This document shows, one piece after another, positions 27,226-36,575 of a DNA stretch of 64,000 bases. The DNA is from an uncultured Pseudomonadales bacterium (GTDB taxonomy: Bacteria; Pseudomonadota; Gammaproteobacteria; Pseudomonadales; Azotimanducaceae), in assembly GCA_958296195.1 (NCBI GenBank), contig OY282455.1, forward strand, positions 496,001-560,000. Direction: 5' to 3'. How positions within the stretch are numbered: the stretch's first letter is position 1; each line of letters begins with the position of its first letter. Below the pieces are notes generated by a model. The model did no database searches. It worked only from the letters and a program-made list of their open reading frames with translations, and was not told the origin of the DNA. The translations under genes were made by a program, and so were the position numbers.

Positions 27226-27529
27226 AGCGACCATTGCTTCACACCGTACAACTGCCCGTACTACGCGCACTGCACCCGCGACATGGCCCAGGCCGGACCA
27301 CGGCATCACGGAACTGCCCCGGCTGGGCGGCGCCCTCCGCTCTGACTTGGATGAGGCCGGCATTGACGAAATCAAGGACATCCCGGACAGGTTCCCCCTC
27401 AACCGTCTGCAGCGGATTGCGCGCACGGCGGTGCGGCAAGGGCGCATCCAAGTGCATGGCAACCTAGGGAACGCGCTGGCCGCCATCAAGCCGCTCAAGC
27501 GGCGGCTTACGGCTGCGAATCATGCATAG
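27226..27529 (+). pseudogene. Frameshifted C-terminal remnant of a DUF2779 nuclease-family protein
   Basis: One frame reads FTPYNCPYYAHCTRDMAQ, a cysteine cluster. A second frame then continues PDHGITELPRLGGALRSDL, GIDEIKDIPDRFPL and RIARTAVRQGRIQV, which matches the linker of DUF2779 (RecB/Cas4-like) proteins. The shift happens at the GCC-GGA around 27285-27300. Both nuclease and exonuclease ends are missing, so it is a decayed fragment. Confidence 0.5.
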
Positions 27530-27570
27530 GCGGCATCCGCTAAATTGGATGGCAAGTTGGCTGTCACCTA

Positions 27571-28476
27571 TCAAACGTTTTCTTGCTGCCGCTGGGCGTA
27601 CTTGGCTAAGTCCTCCGCGGTTACGGCATCCGGTGGGACTAACCGATAGTGCTTCTCTGACGCAATCCTGATGTCATCGTCGTCCTGCACGAACTCGAAA
27701 AGTGCAATTTGGTCACTCTGCATCAGTTGGGTGCCCACCGGGCGGCAGACTAGCGATGGCAGCTTGTCAGCGCACAGCGCGATGTCTTGCTCTATTTGGA
27801 CCCGGTTGAGTTTGTCGTTGCCGCCTTTAGCTTGGATGGGCACAACGTAATGCGAGCCGCTCTTGTCCACACCCACATATACTTCATCCGTCTCTACCTG
27901 GCCCATGTCTTTAACGGTAGTTCGGAAGTGGTTTTGGAGTGAGTAGCAGGTTATGCCGAGGAAGATATCGATCAGCCTATTGTAACGGACCCGCGCCAAC
28001 ACGGCCTGTTCATCGCTGAAAGCGTACTTTGCAATGATTCCGGGCGTTGCATCGGGTATTTTTGTAACCGCAAGATTCGGATTGGGACTGATCTCCACTT
28101 CCGAGACTAGAACAAATCGATATTTACTTCGCCCTGCTGGCCGAATAATCCAAGTTTCTCCCTTTGGTGCCTGCACCAAGATGCTTTCCGGAAGGATTGC
28201 TCGATAGCGAAAACTGTAAATCACATCTCCCAAATTCTTGGGCAGGCTGATGCCCAACTCAGACGCGAAATTGGCGATGTCCTGCCGTTCAAAAGCAACT
28301 TCGCGTTGGCCCTGCTTGTACTTGGCAAGAAAAATCGCCTCGATTATGGCAGCGTAGCGGTTTTGGGTGGAAATGGGCCTGCCCTCCGCATCAATGCTTC
28401 GGCCATTCCAGCAGGACGACTTCTTCGCGGAGTTGTTCGCCGGTGACGGTGGACGGCCTTGTTCTGAACAAGTCAA
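27571..28476 (-). CDS. Type II restriction endonuclease (PD-(D/E)XK type)
   Basis: Up to 301 aa. The core VETDEVYVGVDKSGSHYVV then PIQAKGGND gives a Glu/Asp...QAK active site like other Type II enzymes. The methylase gene lies immediately upstream and overlaps, which strengthens the call. Start is uncertain: the TTG at 28474-28476 lies well inside the methylase gene, and conserved sequence seems to begin near ISTQNRYAAIIEAIF at about 28374, where GGAGGGCAGG precedes a possible ATT start. Recognition site unknown. Confidence 0.7.
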   Translation of the reverse strand: MTCSEQGRPPSPANNSAKKSSCWNGRSIDAEGRPISTQNRYAAIIEAIFLAKYKQGQREVAFERQDIANFASELGISLPKNLGDVIYSFRYRAILPESILVQAPKGETWIIRPAGRSKYRFVLVSEVEISPNPNLAVTKIPDATPGIIAKYAFSDEQAVLARVRYNRLIDIFLGITCYSLQNHFRTTVKDMGQVETDEVYVGVDKSGSHYVVPIQAKGGNDKLNRVQIEQDIALCADKLPSLVCRPVGTQLMQSDQIALFEFVQDDDDIRIASEKHYRLVPPDAVTAEDLAKYAQRQQENV

Positions 28477-29746
28477 TGCCCATGACCCTGTAATTCAACG
28501 ACTGGGCCAAGTTGGCAAGCAATTTTCCGGTTCGGATCATCACTCTTAGGTAGGATGCCTGGTCGCCCACGACGTAGGCGAGCCTCGCACCTGGTTTGAG
28601 GGCTGGGCGAAGGGATGCCAGGTGGCGGAGCATTCCACCGAAGTACAGTTGGGTTACTCGGGGGTAAAGCCGCTCGAAGCCGGATGTTTTGCCTAGTTCC
28701 ATTCGGCGCCTTTCGATCGCGCTGGCGATTTCCTGTATCTCATTGTTGTTCGCAATCTCAAGATCGTCCTTGTCGGATTTATAGACGCCTCTGGTGTTGG
28801 AGCGGACCAAGCCCTGCTTCAATGACCGCAATTCCTGTTTGTTGAGAATCAAGCCCAAAATGACCGATTCAAGCCGGGTGGTGCGGGTGTAGTCCTTCTC
28901 GTTGGGATAGGGGGGAGATGTGATCACGACATCGACGGATTCGGGCCTCAGCACTGCGCCGACGCTGCGGGAATCCGCCTTTAATACCTCGGCGGGGACC
29001 TGGTGGCGGCCGGCGTTCATGTCCAGATCCCGTGCGATCGTCTGGATGTTGCGGCACCAAACCTCCAATACGGGGGCGTCCTCCTTGCGTTTGCCGACGC
29101 CCACTTCCGGACCGAACTTTAGGTTACCGACGCCGTGTACCAATGCGTTGGCAAGTGCGAGCCGTCCGTATCGCTGTTGTTGAGGGGTACCGAAGCGGTC
29201 GATCGCGTCGAGAAGCACCAGCGTCCTGTGGAGGGGAAGGGGACTGATGGAATCCTTCAAGAGCAGGCAGGACTGTTCGGCGGGAAGGCCGCGCAGCGGT
29301 GGCCGATTAGCGCCATTCACGGCAAACAGGGGCAGGCCGCCGCATTCGTCCATGCCCTGCCGCCTGAGCGTTTCCCCTGCCGATGACCTGACCTTTTCGG
29401 CATAGTCCGAGAGCTTGGCGCATTCGGCGGACCAATCGACTTTCACTGCGCTGGCGAAATGCGCCATTGGGTTGGACTCGATGCCCAGGCTGGCGATGCC
29501 GAGCTTCTTGCACTCGACCAAGGTGGTGCCGGTGCCGCAGAACGGGTCGAGAACCGTGCAGGAGGGGTCAACGCCGAACCTGTCCAAGTAATCCTGAACC
29601 ATGTGCGGCGGGAACGACAGGACGAAGCGATACCAGTCATGCACGGCCCGATCTTCGGGCCGCAGCTTGTTCCGGCTGTTTTGGGAGGCCCTATTGGTCA
29701 AGGCAGCGGCTTGCATGGGCCGCAGTATAGTCGTTAGCCGGTTCAT
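28391..29746 (-). CDS. Type II DNA methyltransferase, probably N4-cytosine
   Basis: 451 aa. Motif I DPFCGTGTTLVECKK lies near residue 70 and catalytic motif IV TSPPYPNEKDYTRT near 275. The SPPY form and order (motif I before motif IV) favour N4-cytosine methylation, though adenine cannot be excluded. It protects DNA from the partner endonuclease encoded just downstream. The region between the motifs probably holds target-recognition sequence (GPEVGVGKRKEDAPVLEVW). The ATG at 29744-29746 is in place; length is normal for the class. Confidence 0.85.
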   Translation of the reverse strand: MNRLTTILRPMQAAALTNRASQNSRNKLRPEDRAVHDWYRFVLSFPPHMVQDYLDRFGVDPSCTVLDPFCGTGTTLVECKKLGIASLGIESNPMAHFASAVKVDWSAECAKLSDYAEKVRSSAGETLRRQGMDECGGLPLFAVNGANRPPLRGLPAEQSCLLLKDSISPLPLHRTLVLLDAIDRFGTPQQQRYGRLALANALVHGVGNLKFGPEVGVGKRKEDAPVLEVWCRNIQTIARDLDMNAGRHQVPAEVLKADSRSVGAVLRPESVDVVITSPPYPNEKDYTRTTRLESVILGLILNKQELRSLKQGLVRSNTRGVYKSDKDDLEIANNNEIQEIASAIERRRMELGKTSGFERLYPRVTQLYFGGMLRHLASLRPALKPGARLAYVVGDQASYLRVMIRTGKLLANLAQSLNYRVMGIDLFRTRPSTVTGEQLREEVVLLEWPKH

Positions 29747-30149
29747 GTCAGTATGGCCCTGCTTGAATTTGCCCTTTTCCTCTTAAGTGGCCCGAATGCC
29801 GGCCCCGCGTTTTCCACCGTCTGCCCACCAACGCCGTTCAAGCGTGACCGACCTTCCGTTCCAAATTAACATTCGGCCCCTACTTCTTTCGGCAACGCTG
29901 CGGTTGGGCGGAGAGGAGGGAGGGATTTTAACCTAAAACGGGGCACATCGCCGTGCGCCGCCCATTCAAAATGCGAAACCTAACCAACAGGCGGGCGAAT
30001 CGTCAGATGATTGATTTTAATGGAGTTTCTGGATTGCGGCGCAGCGGGAGAGCGGGGAGTTCGGAGCGAAAAAGCCTAAAAATTCGGAACGGCTATATCA
30101 ATACTTGTGTTGCCACGGCCTTCAGTGACACAGGACAACTGCTCGATTT
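29747..30149. other. Intergenic stretch, no gene recognised
   Basis: About 400 bp upstream of the minus-strand methylase. No coding frame, RNA or repeat is recognised; the methylase promoter should lie here. Confidence 0.4.
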
Positions 30150-30500
30150 CGCTGCCCGTCCACCGTCCTCAATTTCTTCCTGAAGGCATCAGAGTCTGGC
30201 CTCGCCAACCTCTCTTGGCTGAGCCACCTCCCGACCCTCACCGAAGACTGCGACCCGCACATCCGGGCCGCCTTAAGAATCAGGGCCTTGCGCCTATGCC
30301 GCCTCACCAACCGCTACGCCGACCTGTGGTAGGATACCTGTATGTCTCCGCAGCCATCAGCCAACGGCACCACGATGATCGCCATCGACACCTTCCGCCA
30401 AGACCCGCACCTCCCCAACGACTGACCGCAGCTAACCCCAGAATGGCACCGAGACCACGCCCTACGCACCGATTACGCCCGTCGGCAAGCGTTGTAACAG
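30150..30500 (+). pseudogene. Decayed C-terminal part of an Eco57I-like DNA methylase
   Basis: Pieces of one protein appear in shifted frames. First comes ADL W-type sequence (LRLCRLTNRYADLW, stop) at 30195-30333, then MIAIDTFRQDPHLPND, then LTPEWHRDHALRTDYARRQAL ending in TAA at about 30496. The last block is the characteristic end of large Eco57I-class restriction-modification methylases. At least one frameshift and two stops show it is dead. Confidence 0.5.
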
Positions 30501-30503
30501 CCA

Positions 30504-32798
30504 ATGCCTGACTACGATTTTCGCTCGCTTTCCCCTCACGACTTCGAGTGCATCAGTCGCGATCTTCTCCAAGAGGAGCTGGGGACCTATCTTGAGAGCT
30601 TCACTAGCGGCCCTGATTCGGGTATCGACCTTCGCCACTATGTTGGCCCAACCAAAGTTGTTCTCCAATGCAAGCACTACGCAGACTCCCCCTTTAGTAC
30701 CTTGCTTGCTCGTATCCGCAGGGAACGAAAAAACCAGATAGCTCGTTTCCCCACCCGCATTCGGTACATCTTGACGACGTCTCTAGGACTAACGCCGGCT
30801 CGCAAAAAAGAACTTTTCGATGTCCTAGATCCATACTGCAAGAACACGGCAGACATATATGGCAAGGATGACCTTAACAACCTGCTCTCAAAACACCCAT
30901 CCATTGAGTTAAACCACCACAAGCTGTGGCTAACAAGCACATCAGTCCTCCGGCGCATCCTAGACACCGGCATCATCTCCGACTCTTCGGATCACCTAGA
31001 CGATGTACGTAGCCGCCTATCCCGTTATGTCCCGAACGACAGCCTTAACCGTGCGATGGAACTACTAGATGGAGGGCACTTTTGCATAATTTCTGGCATA
31101 CCAGGTATCGGAAAAACGACGCTAGCCGAAGCTCTGCTTGCCTACCTTGTCGATAGACAAGGCTTCAGTTTTTTCCGGATTACGAATAGGCTGGAAGAAA
31201 TAAAGTCAATAAAGAATAGGTCGGAAAAGCAAGTGTTCTACTTTGACGACTTTTTGGGACGAACCAATCTTGTTGAGCTGGAACGGAACGAAGATCGAAA
31301 CCTCGTTGATTTGATGAACGAAGTGAGCAAGAATGATCGCTGGCGCCTTGTGCTTACAACTAGAGAGTATATCTTGAACGCTGCGAGGTACCGATACGAA
31401 GCATTCGACCAACTTCCGAAGGGTCTCGCCACATGTATCGTGAATCTAGATGACTACACGCCTTTCATCAGGGCGAAAATTCTCTACAACCATGTCTACT
31501 TCTCTGACTTGCCGACAAATCACAAACTTGCACTCTTGGAGGATGGCACATACCGCAAGATCATTGATCACAAAAACTATGTGCCCCGAATGATTCAGTT
31601 TATGACTGACAGTCCACACTTGCGAGGTATAGACTCTAAAGAGTACGTCACGGACTTCATGGAGAATCTGAGCAACCCAGTCCGCATTTGGAAACATGCA
31701 TTTGAAAATCAGATCTCCAGGGCGTCGAGACACTTGCTTCTAGTTCTCGCCGTACTTCCCGATCGGGTATGTGAGGAGGACGCGAAGGAGTGCTTTTGGC
31801 GCTTCTATGACTACAGACGTCAAAAGTATGGATTCGCAGTAGCTTCAGGAGATTGGAACCATGCACTAGATGAGCTAGACGGCAGCTTTCTATCGACGAC
31901 AAAGATTGGCGGCTACATCTCCATTCGGTTTCACAACCCGTCCGTAGAAGGCTTCATGCAGAGTCATCTGGGCCGAGCGCAGGGCGATGTCAACGACTTG
32001 CTAGCCTCGGCGATCGTCTTCGAGCAATATGTTAGGCTTTGGAATAGCACTAATGATCGCTTGAAGGACGACCACGTTAGGCAGTCGTGGCTCAAAATGT
32101 TCACACGACAGACTGTAGATTTCGTGCCAGGCCGCTCTGCCAGGAGAGTCGTCGAGGATATTGTAGGCCAATACCAAGGAACTACTACGGTTACCGCTGA
32201 GGCACAGGTTCGCTTTCTAGTGAAAGTGGTTAAGGTTATCGGAACCGATGTCGGCGAAACGGTCGGGCCCGCATTAGGTAATCTCTCGCACCGGTGGCAA
32301 GAAGGGCGCGGCGACAGGGAGAACCTATTGGGGTTGCTTATGGACTTACCGAAGAACTTGCTGGACTCCGATATGGAACCGATATTGTCGGCGCGGGATT
32401 TCCTTCTAGACGCTCGCGATACAATCGAGGATTTCGGCATCAGTGCTGAGTTCTACGAGGCATTTCCAGGATTGGTTTCTGACGAAGTGCTAGGAGAGTT
32501 GGCGGAGCGATTTTACGCGGTAGCGTTGAATTGGATAGATTACTATGATGGTGCGTCAGAGGGTGTGCTTGTCGAGTTGGCGGACATGATCGAGAATGTT
32601 GGACATGTGCTGGATGTGGACGTAGGCGATGTCATAGCTGAAATCAACGAAAAGGTGGGTGAGTTGCAGGAAAGGGCAAGCGAAGAGTTGGGTGATTGGC
32701 GAGCGAGCCGCTGGGACCGTAATAGGGCGGAGTATTCTGCTGCGGAAGACGTTGATCAGATGTTCTCACAATTGCGGGATCATCTGGCCAATTTGTGA
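30504..32798 (+). CDS. Mrr-like nuclease fused to STAND NTPase (Avs-like)
   Basis: 764 aa. The N-terminal domain (SPHDFECISRDLLQEEL, TSGPDSGIDLR, VVLQCKHYADS) is an Mrr-type PD-(D/E)XK nuclease. It is followed by a STAND NTPase with GIPGIGKTTLAEAL near 199, Walker B VFYFDDF near 243 and sensor LVLTTRE. The C-terminal third is helical and probably senses a target. Antiviral STAND (Avs) proteins with this order detect phage proteins and cleave DNA. The ATG at 30504 starts the Mrr domain directly. AT-richer, different codon use from neighbours suggests recent transfer. Confidence 0.8.
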   Translation: MPDYDFRSLSPHDFECISRDLLQEELGTYLESFTSGPDSGIDLRHYVGPTKVVLQCKHYADSPFSTLLARIRRERKNQIARFPTRIRYILTTSLGLTPARKKELFDVLDPYCKNTADIYGKDDLNNLLSKHPSIELNHHKLWLTSTSVLRRILDTGIISDSSDHLDDVRSRLSRYVPNDSLNRAMELLDGGHFCIISGIPGIGKTTLAEALLAYLVDRQGFSFFRITNRLEEIKSIKNRSEKQVFYFDDFLGRTNLVELERNEDRNLVDLMNEVSKNDRWRLVLTTREYILNAARYRYEAFDQLPKGLATCIVNLDDYTPFIRAKILYNHVYFSDLPTNHKLALLEDGTYRKIIDHKNYVPRMIQFMTDSPHLRGIDSKEYVTDFMENLSNPVRIWKHAFENQISRASRHLLLVLAVLPDRVCEEDAKECFWRFYDYRRQKYGFAVASGDWNHALDELDGSFLSTTKIGGYISIRFHNPSVEGFMQSHLGRAQGDVNDLLASAIVFEQYVRLWNSTNDRLKDDHVRQSWLKMFTRQTVDFVPGRSARRVVEDIVGQYQGTTTVTAEAQVRFLVKVVKVIGTDVGETVGPALGNLSHRWQEGRGDRENLLGLLMDLPKNLLDSDMEPILSARDFLLDARDTIEDFGISAEFYEAFPGLVSDEVLGELAERFYAVALNWIDYYDGASEGVLVELADMIENVGHVLDVDVGDVIAEINEKVGELQERASEELGDWRASRWDRNRAEYSAAEDVDQMFSQLRDHLANL

Positions 32799-32852
32799 TT
32801 GGTGGCCGGGTGATCTGGCGCTTTGTCGGAGCGGCGGCAAGTGCGGGTACAA

Positions 32853-32950
32853 GAGCTTATAGGTGTTGACCTGTCCGCCACCGTTGGCAACGAACGCAGC
32901 AGATCGGAGAGCTTGGGAGCTACCTATTCGCACGAGAGCAACTGGCCTCG
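32853..32950 (+). pseudogene. Possible helicase motif remnant
   Basis: It reads ELIGVDLSATVGNERSRSES, resembling the LISVGTSATVGDEASGAD stretch of the decayed helicase at 33440-34234. Probably a second scar of the same gene, but short. Confidence 0.25.
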
Positions 32951-33058
32951 CAAGCAGGTGCATGGCGCATGTCCTAATAGATCTCGGCGTGGCAGAGTTG
33001 TCCGTCCTATGAAGCCGCCGCCCATTAGAGCCCTCGGGACTTGCACCAGACTACACAC

Positions 33059-33368
33059 ATGGACACCTCAACCCGCATCACCACAAACCCGCAACAGCGG
33101 GAAGGGGCGCGTACATCCTCAGGATGGGCATTCAGGTGACGGATGTGCTCGATTTGCTAGGGGCAGGCCTATCCGCAAGAGGCGATTGTGGACGAGCTGC
33201 CGGACTTGGAAGCGGAGGACATCCGTGCCTGCCTCGAGTTTGCGCACCGTCGTATGGATCATCCCGTGCTGGTCGTCTGGGTGGACGCCCACCTTTCGCC
33301 AAGAATCGCCCATTGGCTGTCATCACAATTCGCGGTCGCTTGTCTCGCGCCCGCTCGCCCACTCCGGC
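33059..33368 (+). pseudogene. Broken DUF433 antitoxin / DUF5615 toxin pair
   Basis: Three frames combine to a DUF433-like antitoxin: MDTSTRITTNPQQREG, then YILRMGIQVTDVLDLLG, then AIVDELPDLEAEDIRACLEF. It runs directly into VVWVDAHLSPRIAHWLSSQF, the N-terminus of a DUF5615 PIN-like toxin that stops being recognisable after about 20 codons. Two frameshifts and loss of most of the toxin make it inactive. Confidence 0.55.
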
Positions 33369-33439
33369 TGAAGTCTGCATGCACCCTCCGTCGCCCCATT
33401 CTGTGCGACCATCCCACCCACCATGAAACTGCCCCAACC

Positions 33440-34234
33440 CGCACAACCCCCTCCGTCGTAGCCCAGGAAGTCACCCGCGCCCTGCAAGACTTCCTCGCCA
33501 CCGGCTTCGGCCCTTCCAACCCCGCGCTCGCCCACGTTCTAGATGACTTCCTCGCCGAGGACGAGAACCTCGTCAAAGGCCCCTACCTCTCCATCGCCCT
33601 ACCTTCCAAGCTGGCACCTGAAGGCGGCGAGCCGTTCCCGGAAATCCCACTCGGCTTCACGCCCTATCGCCATCAGCGCGTCGCCCACCAGCGCCTTCAC
33701 TCCGCCACGCCGCACGGCGGGCGCTCCACCATCGTCGCCACCGGCACGGGTTCCGGCAAGACGGAGTGCTTCCTGTGGCCGATTCTGGATCATTGCCGGC
33801 GGCATGCCGGCGAGGAGGGCGTGAAGGCCATTCTGGTCTATCCGATGAACGCGCTGGCGTTCGATCAGGCAATACTGGACTTTCTGATGATTCGTCCTGC
33901 GGACGCCCGCCTTTAGCGGCGCAACCAGCCAAGTACGCTGCGCTATCTGGTGGTGGACGAGCTGCACACGTTCGATGGGCCGCAAGGCACGGATCTGGCC
34001 TGCCTGATCCGGCGCTTGAAGAATCGGTTGCGTGTGCCTCGGCAATTGCCGCCGCCCGCGCCGGACCAACAGCCACAGCAAGGGCTGATCTCTGTCGGCA
34101 CCTCCGCCACCGTTGGCGACGAAGCCAGCGGCGCGGATTTGTTCGGCCAGCACTTCGACGAGGACGCCATCCTGCGGGAAGAACGTCAGAGCATTGATGA
34201 AGTGCTCGGCTGTGCGATTATCCAGCGCCATCTT
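33440..34234 (+). pseudogene. N-terminal half of a DEAD/DEAH helicase (YprA/DUF1998 type), broken
   Basis: Seen: IPLGFTPYRHQRVAHQRL, Walker A IVATGTGSGKTECFLWP, AILVYPMNALA, then after an internal deletion ILDFLMIRP. An in-frame TAG at 33914-33916 follows, and then the same frame continues with LRYLVVDELHTFDGPQGTD (motif II) and ISVGTSATVGDE. About 70 residues between MNALA and ILDFLMIRP seem missing. At about 34234 it joins unrelated helicase sequence in another frame. Related fragments at 36284-36470 and 36576-36856 carry the rest of the gene. Confidence 0.6.
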
Positions 34235-35304
34235 GCGCCATCGCCGGCGGCACCAGCGCCGAACGCTTCGACGCGGACTTGACTCCAGCGGAAAACGAAG
34301 GCGACAGCCTGCTGGCCCTGTTCACCGGCGCCAGTCGTGCGACGGCGGATGCGGCGCCGACCGTCGAGACGGACAAGCCGCCGCTCTCGCTCTATGCCAA
34401 CGACCTTGCCTATTGCGAAGCCGCCCTGCATCGGCTGCGCGAAAAGGATGGCGGCCTGCGTTTCGAGAAGGACGCGAACGGCTGCGCACTCACGCTGGAC
34501 GCACCGGAAGACCTGCGGCACCGCTTCGCCCAACTGCCTCCCGAAGTGAAACCCGAACACTGGCGTTTCGTGCTCACCACCGACGCCGCACGAATGCGCT
34601 ACGCCATCGCCCGGAGCCGCCGCGACGAGCGCACTTGGCCGGCCGAACACTACCTGTGGCGCTTGAACCCCGTGGTGGAATGGCTGAACGACCGCATGGC
34701 GGCTACCTTCGGCCGTCACGAAGCGCCGATTCTGGCGGAGGTTCCTGGCCTCTCCTCCGCCGAGACCGCCTTCGTGCTCGCAGGGCTAGTGCCGAATCGG
34801 CGCGGCCATCCCCTAGTTCAGGAGTGGGTGGTGGTTCGCCACGACGCCAATGGCTTCACCCAGCCACAGCCCTTCGACAAATTTCTCCACCGCACTGGCC
34901 TTGGCCGGCAAGCCATGCCCAACCGCCGCCTGCCTCTGGACGTCGCCGCGCTTGAAAAGCTGCTGCCGGGCGCGGTGGCGGCGGCGTACGCTTGGTTCAA
35001 GGAGCGGCGCAACGCCTTTGAGGACGACATCAACGCCAAACTCAACACGGCGTTGGCGGAACTCGAAGAACTCAAACGCCGCAAGCTGCGCCAGCTTGAA
35101 GCGCGGCTGGCGCATTCCAATTTGGCCGAACCGCTCAAACGCGCCCGCTACCAGAACGGTCAGCAGGACATGGAATCGATCTTCACCGAATACCTGCAAT
35201 GGATCGAAGACGCGATGACCACGGAAAACAGTCCGTGGGTGCAGGTCGTGGCCGCGTTGGTCGGCAACGCCGTAGTCTCCCCTACCGGGTCCCGACGCCG
35301 TTGA
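34235..35304 (+). pseudogene. C-terminal portion of an SNF2-type helicase, 5' truncated
   Basis: The frame beginning AGGTSAERFDADLTPAE stays open for about 350 codons (LYANDLAYCEAALHRL, WPAEHYLWRLNPVVEWLNDR, coiled LEELKRRKLRQLEARLA, WIEDAMTTE). It looks like the end of a large defence helicase, but no Walker motifs remain. It is fused to the other helicase fragment at 34234, evidently by a deletion. It could still be translated from the TTG at 34279, but a standalone function is doubtful. Confidence 0.5.
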
Positions 35305-35310
35305 GTCCTG

Positions 35311-35721
35311 ATGAGGAGTCGCTACAATGCCGTCATGCTTGTTTCCCATGAAAAATTGCTCCAGTTGCTGGGCCGCTGCCCGCAAATCCGGCTAGCCATA
35401 CTATTTGGCTCGCATGCTGCCGGCACTCCCTCCGCAGACAGCGACATTGACTTGGCGCTGCTGGGCGACGGCCCGTTGCCAAGCGGCCTCAAGCTCGAAC
35501 TCATGGGCACCATAGGCGCGGAATTTGGCCGTCCGGTCGATATCATCGATTTGCACAGCGCCGGCGAACCGCTTTTGGGAGAGATTTTCAAAGGAAAAAG
35601 GCTGTTGGGCGATGACGAAACCTACGCCAAGTTGTTGACAAGGCATCTCATCGACAGCGCCGACTTCCTTCCGCTGCGGGAGAGAATCCTCGCAGAGAGG
35701 CGGGCGGCATGGATCGGCTAA
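35311..35721 (+). CDS. mntA: MntA-type nucleotidyltransferase antitoxin
   Basis: Up to 136 aa. FGSHAAGTPSADSDIDLAL is the minimal nucleotidyltransferase GS-x-D-x-D signature. In MntA/HepT modules this enzyme adds AMP groups to the HEPN toxin and silences it. The HepT gene overlaps its 3' end by 13 nt. Start is either the ATG at 35311 or that at 35335; the shorter form begins at the usual family start. The pair stands among decayed helicase genes, on the same strand, and appears intact. Confidence 0.85.
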   Translation: MRSRYNAVMLVSHEKLLQLLGRCPQIRLAILFGSHAAGTPSADSDIDLALLGDGPLPSGLKLELMGTIGAEFGRPVDIIDLHSAGEPLLGEIFKGKRLLGDDETYAKLLTRHLIDSADFLPLRERILAERRAAWIG

Positions 35722-36131
35722 TTGTTTCGGAAAAACTGGAGTCTCTGCGCCGCTGCCTAAACCGCATCCAGCAGAAGACACCCCTTGAAGAAGAAACTTT
35801 GTCGCAAGATCCAGACGTTCAGGACATTCTGGTTGTGAACTTGACCCGAGCGGTGCAACTTTGCGTGGATATCGGCAGCCATATCGTTAGCGAGTCCAGC
35901 GCTTCGGCACCCAAGACTATGAGCGAAGTCTTCGAGATACTCGAAAATCTTGGGGCGATCACGCCGCCAACCTGCAAAGCTCTGCAACAGGCCGTTGGTT
36001 TCCGAAACATCGCCGTCCACAACTACGATTCCATCGACTGGGAAATCGTATGGACGATCTGCAACAAGTCCTTGGCGGACTTCGGACGGTTCTCTTCGGA
36101 AATTGCCTCCTACGCCAACATGACCGAATGA
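35709..36131 (+). CDS. hepT: HepT-type HEPN toxin (DUF86)
   Basis: 140 aa, all-helical, with the HEPN RNase motif in GFRNIAVHNY (R-x4-H). This is the AMPylation-controlled tRNA nuclease of MntA/HepT systems. The ATG overlaps the antitoxin end, so translation is coupled. Normal length, intact motif, so likely active. Confidence 0.85.
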   Translation: MDRLIVSEKLESLRRCLNRIQQKTPLEEETLSQDPDVQDILVVNLTRAVQLCVDIGSHIVSESSASAPKTMSEVFEILENLGAITPPTCKALQQAVGFRNIAVHNYDSIDWEIVWTICNKSLADFGRFSSEIASYANMTE

Positions 36132-36164
36132 TTCCCAAAGGGAGTCACCAATAGCTTTTGCATT

Positions 36165-36288
36165 AACGTTCCAAGCGTAGTCGCAAGGGGCCAAGTGGAC
36201 GCAAAGCTGGGCGCGATCACTTCTCCTTAGAGCAATCTCAGAAGCCGACCACGCCGCTGGGTATGGGCGGATGGTCGCCGACGGTGGC
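36165..36288. repeat. 124-bp direct repeat, copy 1
   Basis: Matches 37959-38082 without gaps, with 6 mismatches. On the minus strand it contains a copy of the last 15 or so codons of the aminotransferase gene (GDHPPIPSGVVGF, stop). It lies between hepT and a helicase remnant. Confidence 0.85.
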
Positions 36289-36470
36289 ACCAAAGCATCG
36301 ATGAAGTGCCCGGCGGCGTGATCATCCAGCGCCATCTTACGCCCCCGCTAGTGGGCCTTGCCGACTGCACGGATCCCGCTCGCTATGCGGACGCTGAAAG
36401 CTACCTGAAGGCGCAGCACGAACTGCTCTACTGCGCCTGTTTAACCTGCTGCAATTCCTCCCCACGCTTG
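36284..36470 (+). pseudogene. Middle fragment of the decayed DEAD/DEAH helicase
   Basis: QSIDEVPGGVIIQRHL continues the QSIDEVLG reading of the fragment ending near 34220. Then DPARYADAESYLKAQHELLY follows and, in another frame, LFNLLQFLPTLGG. It is a frameshifted piece of the same helicase, now beside repeat copy 1. Confidence 0.5.
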
Positions 36471-36575
36471 GTGGATCACCCACCAAGGCGTGCAGGGGGG
36501 CGGCTACCCGGGTTTCGCCCCGCCGGCCAACCACCGCCGGACGACGGGCCGCCAACCAAGTCCACCGCGTAGGGC

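Noticed and set aside
34279-35304. Intact gene starting at TTG 34279
   Set aside because: It lacks any helicase motor and looks like the tail of a larger protein, so it is treated as a truncated pseudogene.
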